From the NCBI GenBank assembly GCA_964469055.1, contig CAYXXN010000013.1, positions 1-28,840 of the forward strand: a DNA stretch of 28,840 nt, in the 5' to 3' direction. Shown here piece after piece: positions 16,615 to 23,638 of the stretch. Each line of letters starts with the position of its first letter. Position 1 is the stretch's first letter. The notes under the pieces are model-generated. The model made no database searches and had not been told where the DNA came from. It worked only from the letters and a program-made list of their open reading frames with translations. A program made the position numbers and the translations under genes. The DNA is from CAYXXN01 sp964469055. GTDB lineage: Bacteria; Acidobacteriota; Thermoanaerobaculia; Multivoradales; JAHEKO01.

Positions 16615-18078
16615 ATGGGCCATCGGCTGCTCCTCGAACGCAATCCCTGCGAGACGCGCGCCGCACTGCTCGAGGACGGGCGTCTGGTCGAGCTCTCCAT
16701 CGAGCCGGCCCGCGACGCCGGCCACGTGGGCGAGATCTACAGGTGCCGCGTGTCGAGGGTCGTGCCCGCGATCGACGCCGCCTTCGTCGACCTGGGGCTC
16801 GAGCGTGACGCCTTCCTCTTCGTCGACGACCTGGTGTGGCCGACCAGCGAGGAGGGGTCGGCGCGGGCGATCGATCGACTGCTGCGCCCGGGGCTGGAGA
16901 TCATCGTGCAGGTGGTCAAGGACGCACTCCCCGGCAAAGGTGCGCGAGTCACCATGCAGATCGCCTTGCCCGGGCGGCGGCTGGTGCTCCTGCCCTTCGG
17001 TCGGAGCCAAGCCGCCTCCCGCCGGCTTACCGTTCCGGAAGAGCGCGAGCGGCTGCTGGCGCTGGCCGGCGAGCTGGCGCCCCCGGGGACGACCCTGATC
17101 GTGCGCACCGCGGCGGCTGGCGCCGACCGCGAGATGCTGGCGGCGGATCTCGCCGAGCTGGTGGCGACCTGGGAGGCGGTGCAGCAGCGGGCGGCCGAGG
17201 CCCGCGCGCCGCTCCGACTCCATAGCGAGCTCGAGCCGGCGCTGCGCCTGGTGCGGGACCGCTTCGGCGACGAGGTGGAGGAGCTGTGGCTGGACGGCGA
17301 GGGCTTGTGGGAAGAGGTGCGCGCCTTCCTCGGGCCGCGGGCGCCGGAGGTCGTCGGGCGGCTGCGCCGCCAGGAGGCGGAAGGCGAGCTCTTCGAGCGC
17401 TTCGGTGTCGAGCGCGCCATCGACTCGATCCTCGCATCGCGCGTCGGCCTGCCCTCGGGGGGCCACCTCGTGATCCAGCCGACCGAGGCTCTGGTGGCGA
17501 TCGACGTCAACAGCGGCAGCAGCTTGACCGCCAAGTCGCTCGCCCAGACGGCCCTGGGCACCAACCTCGAGGCGGCCGCGGAGGTGGCTCTCCAGCTACG
17601 GTTGCGCGACCTCGCCGGCATCATCGTCGTCGACTTCATCGACATGGAGTCGGCCGAGCATCGGCAGCTCCTGCTCGAGCGCCTCGAGGGCGAGCTGGCC
17701 CGTGACCGGGTGCGCTCGCAGATCTCGCCGATCTCGGAGTTCGGGCTGGTGGCGATCACCCGCAAGCGCGACCGCGGCAACCTCTATCGGCGCCTCACCC
17801 GCCCTTGCCCCGAGTGCGGCGGCCGCGGCACGGTGCGCTCGCCGGCGGCCTTGGGCGCGGCCCTCTGGCGGCAGGTCTTGCGCGAGGCTCGGCGGCGGCC
17901 CGGGGAGCCCTTGGTGGCCCGCCTCGATCCGGCGCTCTTGACGGCGCTCGAGCGTGGCGAGCGGGGCCTGCTCGAGGCGTTGGATGACCGGCTCGGCGGA
18001 CGCCTCGCGCTGATCGCGGCGGCGGAGCTCCCAGAGGGCGGCTTCGTCGTGGCGGTCGGACAGGTGACACCCGCTTGA
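16615..18078 (+). CDS. rng: Ribonuclease G / ribonuclease E family endoribonuclease
   Basis: 487 residues, the length of RNase G (about 490) and without the long disordered tail of RNase E. The enzyme cuts single-stranded AU-rich RNA and matures the 16S rRNA 5' end. An S1 domain (about 35-130, GEIYRCRVSRVVPAIDAAFVDLGLERDAFLFVDD) is followed by an RNase-H-like/5'-sensor part and the DNase-I-like catalytic domain. That domain holds two magnesium-binding aspartates, D297 in VAIDVNSGS and D340 in VVDFIDM, with the same 43-residue spacing as D303 and D346 of E. coli RNase E. C398PEC401 is the zinc-link pair joining protomers. Placement after rodA in an mre operon is the classical rng location. No clear Shine-Dalgarno precedes the ATG, 14 bases after rodA. 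The TGA overlaps the next start as TTGA. Confidence 0.95.
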   Translation: MGHRLLLERNPCETRAALLEDGRLVELSIEPARDAGHVGEIYRCRVSRVVPAIDAAFVDLGLERDAFLFVDDLVWPTSEEGSARAIDRLLRPGLEIIVQVVKDALPGKGARVTMQIALPGRRLVLLPFGRSQAASRRLTVPEERERLLALAGELAPPGTTLIVRTAAAGADREMLAADLAELVATWEAVQQRAAEARAPLRLHSELEPALRLVRDRFGDEVEELWLDGEGLWEEVRAFLGPRAPEVVGRLRRQEAEGELFERFGVERAIDSILASRVGLPSGGHLVIQPTEALVAIDVNSGSSLTAKSLAQTALGTNLEAAAEVALQLRLRDLAGIIVVDFIDMESAEHRQLLLERLEGELARDRVRSQISPISEFGLVAITRKRDRGNLYRRLTRPCPECGGRGTVRSPAALGAALWRQVLREARRRPGEPLVARLDPALLTALERGERGLLEALDDRLGGRLALIAAAELPEGGFVVAVGQVTPA

Positions 18079-20234
18079 GCGCCTTCGCAGCGGTGTCCGT
18101 CCGCGGCTTCCATGGCGAGGTGGTCGTGGCCCTCGCCCCACGCGACCTCGAGGCGGTGGCGACCTCCCTGGTCGATCCTCCGCGGGCGGCCGACACCGTT
18201 CACTGGGGGCGCAACTACCTCTACGGCACCCGTCTCGACACGGTGGCCGGTCCGATCGAAGCCGTCGTCAAGCGCTTCCAGAGCCGTGGCCTGCGCCAGC
18301 GGGTGCAGCAGCGGTTCCAGGGAACGAAGGCGGCCAAGCACTGGCGGGCGGCCAAGACGATCTTGGCGGCGGGACTCGCCACTCCCGAGCCGATCCTCAT
18401 GCTCGAGGCCGAGGACCCGCGTGGGCCGTCGTTCCTACTCATGCGACGAGCCCGCGACGTTCTCGAGGTCCGCCACTACCTGCGTGCGGTCAACGCCGGC
18501 CGGGTGCGGGAGCTCTATCCGCAGCTCGAGATCGAGACCTTCTTGACCGAGCTCGCCCGCACGCTCTGGCGCCTGCACGCGGCCGAGGTCTGGCACCGCG
18601 ATGTCTCCGTCGGCAACCTGCTCGTCGATGCGAGCGGGCCCGAGGGCCCCGTCTTCCATTTCCTGGACTTGAACCGTGCTCGTCTCGGTCGACGCTTGAC
18701 GGTGGTCGAGCGCACCAAGGACCTGGCCCGCCTGCGGGTGTTCGAGCGTCGGCAACAGACGCTGTTCCTCAGCGCCTACTGGCAGCCGCGGCCGCGCGGC
18801 ATGGCCTGGAAGCGGGCGTTCTACGTGTTTTTTCACAAGACTTTCCTCTGGCGCACGAACTTCAAGGATCGCGTGCGGGCGCCGCTGCGCAAACTGCGAC
18901 CGCGGACGGCCCACGCCCACATCCCACCGGCCGAGGCCGGGGCGGGGGCCCGCGACCGCGTCGTCTGGGATCCGCTCTCCGACCAGCCGCACCAGCACGC
19001 CTCGCGGCTGGCGCGGGCGGCGCTGCGACTCCGCGACGCGGGCGCGCACCTGCGGGAGGCGGCGGTCCTAGCGGGCGCCGTGCCCCGCGTCTGGCGGCGC
19101 TACCGGGAGCTGGCGCGGGATCTCTACTCCGCGCCCCGCCCGTGGACGGGGGCCGGCGTCGCCGTCCGTCCCTGGCCGGCCGACCGCGCGGGGTTGCTGG
19201 CGGCGCTCGAGGAGCTGGGCGTGCGGCGCGTCTTCCTGCGCCTCGACACCTGGTCGGAGGAGCGCCAGGAGGAGGAGGCGCTCGCCGCCGCCCTCGCCGA
19301 GCGCGGTTACGAGCTCGCCTTCGGCGTGCCCCAGGACCGCGCGCTGGTGCGCGAGCCGCAGCGCTGGGAGCGCGCCGTCGAGGACATCGCCCGCCGCTTC
19401 GCCCCGTACGGCCGAGACTTCCAGGTGGGGCAGGCGATCAACCGCAGCAAGTGGGGGGTGTGGCGCTACGAGGAGTACGAGGCGCTCCTGGCCAGCGCGG
19501 CGCGTGGCCTGCGCGCCATCCCTGGCGTCCGGCTCCTGGGCCCCGCGGTGATCGATTTCGAGGCCTACGCCACCGCGACCGTGGTGAACCTGCCCTGGAA
19601 CGGCCTCCGCCTCGACGGTCTCTCGAGCCTGCTCTACGTGGACCGGCGGGGCGCGCCGGAGAACCGGCAGCTCGGCTTCGACACGGCCGCCAAGGTGACG
19701 CTCCTGAAGGCGATCGCGGAGACCGGCCGCAACTGCGGCCCGGGCTCGTGGATCACGGAGGTGAACTGGCCGCTCTGGGAGGGCCCGCACGCGCCGGCCG
19801 GCAAGAGCGCCGCGGTGGACGAGGCGACCCAGGCCGACTATCTCGCCCGCTACTACCTCCTCGCCCTGGGCACGGGGCTGGTCGAGCGCGTCTACTGGTG
19901 GCAACTCGTGGCCCGCGGGTACGGCCTGGTCTGCCCCGAGGCCGACGGCACCCTGCGCCGCCGCCCGAGCTTCGCGGCCCTCAAGACCCTGGTCGAGCGA
20001 CTCGAGGGCGCGACGTTCGTCGGCCCCTTGCCGGCTCCTGCGCCGGCGCGGCTCTACCGCTTCCAGCTCGCGGACGGGCGCGAGCGCCTCGTCGGCTGGT
20101 CAACGGGGGCGCCAGTGGCGGTCGAACTACTCGGCGTTCCGGAGTCGGTGTGGAGCCGCGACGGTGCGGCGCTGCCCATTCCGAGCGGATCGCGCGTCGA
20201 GGTCACGGGGTCGCCTCGGTACATCGACCTGTAG
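18075..20234 (+). CDS. Kdo/WaaP-type kinase fused to a glycosidase-like TIM-barrel domain
   Basis: 719 residues, start TTG at 18075 overlapping the rng stop. Residues about 30-270 look like a lipopolysaccharide (Kdo/WaaP, InaA) kinase: GRNYLYGTRLD, the ATP-binding lysine K66 in EAVVKRF, a basic stretch with GTKAAKHWRAAKTIL, LATPEPI, the catalytic loop H174-R-D176-V-S-V-G-N181, and D198LNRAR in the metal-binding position. After a linker (about 285-360) the C-terminal half (about 365-700) reads like a (beta/alpha)8 glycoside hydrolase: VFLRLDTWSE, GYELAFGVP, DFQVGQAINRSKWG, LLGPAVIDFEA, LDGLSSLLYVD, SWITEVNWPLWEG and a YLARYYLLALGTG-VYWWQL block. E562 in TEVNW could be a nucleophile, but the usual acid/base Glu after Asn is Arg457. 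No signal peptide or membrane helix is seen, so it is probably cytoplasmic. It may modify lipid A-core or another surface glycan; the substrate is unknown. Confidence 0.75.
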   Translation: MSAFAAVSVRGFHGEVVVALAPRDLEAVATSLVDPPRAADTVHWGRNYLYGTRLDTVAGPIEAVVKRFQSRGLRQRVQQRFQGTKAAKHWRAAKTILAAGLATPEPILMLEAEDPRGPSFLLMRRARDVLEVRHYLRAVNAGRVRELYPQLEIETFLTELARTLWRLHAAEVWHRDVSVGNLLVDASGPEGPVFHFLDLNRARLGRRLTVVERTKDLARLRVFERRQQTLFLSAYWQPRPRGMAWKRAFYVFFHKTFLWRTNFKDRVRAPLRKLRPRTAHAHIPPAEAGAGARDRVVWDPLSDQPHQHASRLARAALRLRDAGAHLREAAVLAGAVPRVWRRYRELARDLYSAPRPWTGAGVAVRPWPADRAGLLAALEELGVRRVFLRLDTWSEERQEEEALAAALAERGYELAFGVPQDRALVREPQRWERAVEDIARRFAPYGRDFQVGQAINRSKWGVWRYEEYEALLASAARGLRAIPGVRLLGPAVIDFEAYATATVVNLPWNGLRLDGLSSLLYVDRRGAPENRQLGFDTAAKVTLLKAIAETGRNCGPGSWITEVNWPLWEGPHAPAGKSAAVDEATQADYLARYYLLALGTGLVERVYWWQLVARGYGLVCPEADGTLRRRPSFAALKTLVERLEGATFVGPLPAPAPARLYRFQLADGRERLVGWSTGAPVAVELLGVPESVWSRDGAALPIPSGSRVEVTGSPRYIDL

Positions 20235-20284
20235 ATGGTGGCCCGGAAGCGCGCGGCCGAAGTCCACAGCCGCCGCGGCCGGGA

Positions 20285-21790
20285 CTACCGCTCGAACATC
20301 TCGGCCACCGGCACGATCGTGATCCCGGTCGGCGTGATTTTCCGCGCCTCGATGAGCTTGTCGGCCGCGAGGATCTCTTCCGACTTCGGACTGTTATAGA
20401 TCATCGGGCTCGGCGCGTCCGTTTCGAGAGCAGCCTCGAGGGCGGCGGCGTCGTCGGTGACGATGACCGCCTGGTAGTTGGCCGTCGAGAGGTACTTCTG
20501 GATCGCCGCGTTGACCTCCTCGACGGTGAGGGCGCCCAGCCGGTGCTCGATGTCGTCGATCCAGTAGGGCATGCCGAGGTGGCGGCTGTCCATCAGGAAG
20601 CCCAGGCGATCGGAGAGGGTCTGCGCCCAGAGCTTGGTGTAGTTCAAGAGGAACTCGCGGGTGAGGTCGAACTCCTCGGCGGTCAAGCCGCGCCCGATGA
20701 GTCGGTCGACCTCGTACAGGGCCGCGCGCAGGGCGAAGTGGGCGGTTGGCGGCTGCACGGGGCGGATCCACACCGAGAAGTACTGCGCGTGCCGCGGCAC
20801 CCCCGGGGTAGGCGTGTTGGTGAAGGGCGGGCTCTCGTAGTACTCGATGTAGGAGTAGTCGCCGTAGTTCAAGCCCCGCTCGCCGCGCAGCTGCTGCATC
20901 AGGCGGCCGTGGAAGGTGCGGTGCTCGCCGAGGAAGCTGTTGGCGACCATCAGCGGGTAGTAGTCGGCGTCGGCGCGGGTGACGGGCAGCGGGAAGCCGA
21001 AGTGGATCCCCACCGAGTCGGTGGGCTTCTCGATCAGGGTGAAGCGCCGGCCGGCGACCGGCGGCGCGGTGGGTACGGCCGGACGGCCGCCCGGCTCGCC
21101 GGCGGGGAGCGCGCCGAAGGTCGCCCGCAGCGAGGCGACGTAGTCCGCGGGAACGCCGCCCGCCACCCCCAGCATGAGGTTGGCCTGCGAGTAGTGCCGG
21201 CGGTAGAAATCGCGCACGTCGTCAAGGGTGATCGCGGCGAGACCGGCGACCGTGCCGGCCGGAGCGTGACCGTAGGGCTGACCGGCGAAGAGCTCCTGCT
21301 GCAGCCCCTCGAGGCCCAGGAGCTCGTCGTTGGTGGCCCGCAGGGTCGTCGTCAGGTAGGTCTCGAGCTGCTGCCGGTTGCGGCTGAAGTCGCTCTCGGC
21401 GAAGCCGGGCGAGAGCACGGCCTCGGCGAGGAGGCGCGTGTAGTCGGCGAGCACGTCGCGGTGAACCTCGCCGCTGATCACCGTCACCTCGCGGTCGGTC
21501 GCCACGTCGATCGCGGCGGCCATGGGATAGAGCGCCTCGACCAGAGCGCCGTAGGAGCGCTGCGCGGTGCCGGCGCTCGCCACCATCATGCCGGTCAGGG
21601 CGGCGAGGCCCTCCTTGCCGGCCGGGTCGTCGATCGAGCCGACCTTGAAAAGCAGGCGCAGGGCGACGAGCGGCGAGCCCGGGCTCTCGAGTGTGACCAC
21701 CTCGAGACCAGACGCCTCGGCGCGGGCGATGGGGGCGGCGGCGGCCATTAGAGCGAAGCCGGCGAGGGCGGTCCGGACGGGGCTCTTCAT
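20285..21790 (-). CDS. M16 peptidase homologue lacking the zinc site (non-catalytic partner)
   Basis: 501 residues with a signal peptide (about 1-24, ending PIARA). The fold is M16B: an N-terminal half with VALRLLFKVGSIDDPAGKEGLAAL and a C-terminal half with FGFPLPVTRADADYYPLMVANSFLG and LRGERGLNYGDYSYIE. At the place of the HxxEH zinc motif the protein has A64-L-T-G67-M68, so both histidines and the glutamate are missing and it cannot bind the catalytic zinc. In M16B heterodimers one subunit carries HxxEH and the other supplies the conserved Arg/Tyr pair; the RGLNYGDYS segment fits that role. It begins 4 bases after the stop of the catalytic paralogue, with GAGGGGAG as ribosome-binding site. 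It probably acts as a periplasmic heterodimer. It converges on the kinase fusion. Confidence 0.9.
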   Translation of the reverse strand: MKSPVRTALAGFALMAAAAPIARAEASGLEVVTLESPGSPLVALRLLFKVGSIDDPAGKEGLAALTGMMVASAGTAQRSYGALVEALYPMAAAIDVATDREVTVISGEVHRDVLADYTRLLAEAVLSPGFAESDFSRNRQQLETYLTTTLRATNDELLGLEGLQQELFAGQPYGHAPAGTVAGLAAITLDDVRDFYRRHYSQANLMLGVAGGVPADYVASLRATFGALPAGEPGGRPAVPTAPPVAGRRFTLIEKPTDSVGIHFGFPLPVTRADADYYPLMVANSFLGEHRTFHGRLMQQLRGERGLNYGDYSYIEYYESPPFTNTPTPGVPRHAQYFSVWIRPVQPPTAHFALRAALYEVDRLIGRGLTAEEFDLTREFLLNYTKLWAQTLSDRLGFLMDSRHLGMPYWIDDIEHRLGALTVEEVNAAIQKYLSTANYQAVIVTDDAAALEAALETDAPSPMIYNSPKSEEILAADKLIEARKITPTGITIVPVAEMFER

Positions 21791-21794
21791 CGGG

Positions 21795-23165
21795 CTATCT
21801 CCCCTCGCTGGCGGTACCAGCGGCTGCCTGCTCGGGGTGGCTCAGGGTGACGATCGTCTCGGCGGTGGAGACGAGCACGGCGCCTGCCGTTCGCTGCACG
21901 TCGGCCGGGGTGATCGCCCCGTACTGGTCGTAGACCCGGTTGACCGACATCGGATCACCGGTCAGGGCGATGTAGCGAGCCAAGCTAAAGCCCACCGCCC
22001 CAGGCGTGTCGAGCCGGGTCGCGAAGCCGTAGCGCAGGTGCGACTTGATGCGCTCGAGGCGCACCTCCTCGACCGGCGCGCGCTGCAGCTCGGCGATCGC
22101 TTGGTGCACGGCAGCGAGCACCTGCGCAACCAGCTCGGCCGAGCGCACCCGCGCGAAGACCGAGAACAGGTACGGGTCGCGGTGGTCCTGGTAACCGCCG
22201 GAGAGCGAGTCCACCCACTGCTTGTCGACCACCAGATCCTGGTAGAGCGGGGCCGACTCGGCGAAGAGGAGCTGCGCGATGACGTCGAGGGCCGCCGTCT
22301 CGGGGGTCGAATCGGAGAAGGCCGGCGCGCGGAAGCCCACGAGCACGTAAGGTAGGATCGGGCTCGGCCACTCGATGTGGCCCTCCTTCTGCGCGCTCTG
22401 CGCCGGCTCGCTCGGCACCGCCGGCGCCTGGTAGCCTGGCTGCCAGCCGCCGTAGGACTTCGCCGCTCCGGCGAAGACCAGCTCGGGATCGGCATCGCCC
22501 ACCACCAGCAGCACCACGTTCTCCGGCCGGTAATAGCGGTCGAAAAAGCTCAGGCTGTACTCGTACTGGTCGGGCATCGCCTCGATGTCCGCAAGGTAGC
22601 CGATCGTCGTGTGGCCGTAGGTGTGCTCGGTGAAGGCGAGCTCCGAGAGTCGCTCCCACATCGGCAAGACCGGGCTCGAGACGCTCTTGTCGTACTCGCC
22701 GCGCACCGCCAGCGCCTCGGCCCGGAAGCCGGGCTCGTCGTACTTCAGGTTCTGAAAGCGATCGGACTCGAGTTCCATCATCGTCTCGAGCTCGCGCGCC
22801 GGGCCGATGATGTAGTAGCAGGTGAGGTCGTCGTCGGTGAAGGCGTTCGAGTCGGCGCCCATGCGCTTCAAGACCTCGTTATAGGCCTCCTGCGAGGTGC
22901 GCTCGGTGCCCCGGAACATCATGTGCTCGAAGAAGTGGGCGAAGCCGCTCTTGCCGGGTTCGACCTCGTCGCGTGAGCCGGTCCGCACGACGGACATGTA
23001 GGCCACGGTGCCCGGGCTGTCGTAGGGGACGACGACGACGCGCAGGCCGTTGGCGAGCGTCTGCTGGTGCACCGGGTAGGGAAAGATGTCGGCGGCGGCC
23101 GCCGGGTGGGCTCCGCCGAGCAGGCAGAGCGCGGCGACGGCGGGGTTGAGGCGTGAAGTTCCCAT
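21795..23165 (-). CDS. M16 family zinc peptidase, catalytic subunit
   Basis: 456 residues from the ATG at 23165, chosen because GGAGG lies 6 bases upstream and a signal peptide (MGTSRLNPAVAALCLLGG...PAAAA, about 1-25) starts there. The zinc site is intact: H77-F-F-E80-H81 in GFAHFFEHMMFRGT, with the third ligand E157 in AVRGEYDKS at the usual 76-residue spacing. Inverzincin features NAFTDDDLTCYY, YGHTTIGYLADIEAM and YYRPENVVLLVVGDAD are present. The second half (LPYVLVGFRAPAFSDSTPETAALDVIAQLL) is the structural repeat. M16B peptidases degrade or process peptides inside a clamshell, probably here in the periplasm with the adjacent inactive paralogue. The operon starts with a zinc-ribbon gene 49 bases upstream. 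Confidence 0.94.
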   Translation of the reverse strand: MGTSRLNPAVAALCLLGGAHPAAAADIFPYPVHQQTLANGLRVVVVPYDSPGTVAYMSVVRTGSRDEVEPGKSGFAHFFEHMMFRGTERTSQEAYNEVLKRMGADSNAFTDDDLTCYYIIGPARELETMMELESDRFQNLKYDEPGFRAEALAVRGEYDKSVSSPVLPMWERLSELAFTEHTYGHTTIGYLADIEAMPDQYEYSLSFFDRYYRPENVVLLVVGDADPELVFAGAAKSYGGWQPGYQAPAVPSEPAQSAQKEGHIEWPSPILPYVLVGFRAPAFSDSTPETAALDVIAQLLFAESAPLYQDLVVDKQWVDSLSGGYQDHRDPYLFSVFARVRSAELVAQVLAAVHQAIAELQRAPVEEVRLERIKSHLRYGFATRLDTPGAVGFSLARYIALTGDPMSVNRVYDQYGAITPADVQRTAGAVLVSTAETIVTLSHPEQAAAGTASEGR

Positions 23166-23171
23166 CGCGAT

Positions 23172-23176
23172 CCTCC
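23172..23176 (-). promoter_or_regulatory. Ribosome-binding site fixing the M16 start
   Basis: On the - strand GGAGG ends 6 bases before the ATG at 23165. This ideal spacing favours 23165 over an in-frame upstream start at 23264, which would add a basic 33-residue leader ahead of the signal peptide. Confidence 0.7.
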
Positions 23177-23214
23177 AGGTGCGGTTGCGAATCGGCCGCC
23201 GCTCGGGCGGGTCT

Positions 23215-23529
23215 CTAGTCGAAGTCGAACGGCCGCGGCGGCGGGCCTTCGTTCGGGTCTTCACGGGCCCGCTCGACGGCCTCGCGGAACTTCTCCTCGA
23301 GCAGTCGGTCGCGGTCCTTCATCGCCGCGACCTCGCGCGCGAAGACGTCCTCGGCCTCGGCGCGCTCGCGGTCGAGGCCGGCGAGCAGGCCCTCGAAGCT
23401 CTTGCCGCCGGCCGGCGGCTTGTCGAGCGGCCGGTGGGCCAGCACCTCGCCGGTCGCGCCGTCGACGGTCAAACGACCCCCGCAGCCCGGGCAGGTGACG
23501 TGGAGCTTCTCGGTGCCGCTCGCGGCCAC
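23215..23529 (-). CDS. Small zinc-ribbon, coiled-coil protein of unknown function
   Basis: 104 residues if started at the GTG at 23529, or 117 from the GTG at 23568. I prefer 23529 because a TACAAT box ends 7 bases upstream and would give a leaderless message, while the extra 13 residues (SRRATGRGYNSG) look non-conserved. The N-terminus has a single CPGC in LHVTCPGCGGRLTVDGATGEVLAHR, half of a zinc ribbon, followed by a charged helix (about 45-90, LDRERAEAEDVFAREVAAMKDRDRLLEEKFREAVERA) likely to be coiled coil, and an acidic proline-rich tail. A lone CxxC suggests metal binding as a dimer. I do not recognise a named family. It is the first gene of the M16 operon. Confidence 0.65.
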   Translation of the reverse strand: MAASGTEKLHVTCPGCGGRLTVDGATGEVLAHRPLDKPPAGGKSFEGLLAGLDRERAEAEDVFAREVAAMKDRDRLLEEKFREAVERAREDPNEGPPPRPFDFD

Positions 23530-23535
23530 GCCGGA

Positions 23536-23541
23536 ATTGTA
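23536..23541 (-). promoter_or_regulatory. -10 box for the zinc-ribbon/M16 operon
   Basis: On the - strand TACAAT (23541 to 23536) is five of six to TATAAT and lies in a short AT-rich island in otherwise GC-rich DNA. Transcription would begin about 7 bases on, at or next to the GTG at 23529. No good -35 is found at 16-18 bases, so the call rests on the -10 alone. Confidence 0.4.
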
Positions 23542-23561
23542 TCCGCGCCCCGTCGCGCGCC

Positions 23562-23590
23562 TTGACACCCCCTGGGGCCTAGGCTACAAC
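23562..23590 (+). promoter_or_regulatory. Strong sigma70-type promoter for the substrate-binding lipoprotein operon
   Basis: TTGACA (23562-23567) is a perfect -35. After exactly 17 bases comes TACAAC (23585-23590), four of six to TATAAT. This is the best housekeeping promoter in the window and lies 48 bases before the ATG at 23639. The spacer holds two short palindromes, CCCCTGGGG (23569-23577) and GCCTAGGC (23577-23584), a possible operator between the boxes. It overlaps the region upstream of the divergent -10 box at 23536-23541. Confidence 0.7.
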
Positions 23591-23638
23591 TCCTGTGCGA
23601 ACCGGAGGTTGCGAGCCGAGGACCCGGCTGGCGGCGCC

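Noticed and set aside
20235..20284. Possible hairpin between the kinase fusion and the M16 gene
   Set aside because: The best pairing, GCGGC with GCCGC, is 5 bp with an 11-base loop, which is expected by chance at this GC content.
19142..21751. An 869-codon open frame on the + strand crossing the end of the kinase fusion and the antisense of an M16 gene
   Set aside because: It is arginine-, glycine- and proline-rich, without motifs, and lies over two well-supported genes. Long antisense or shifted frames are expected in DNA this rich in GC.
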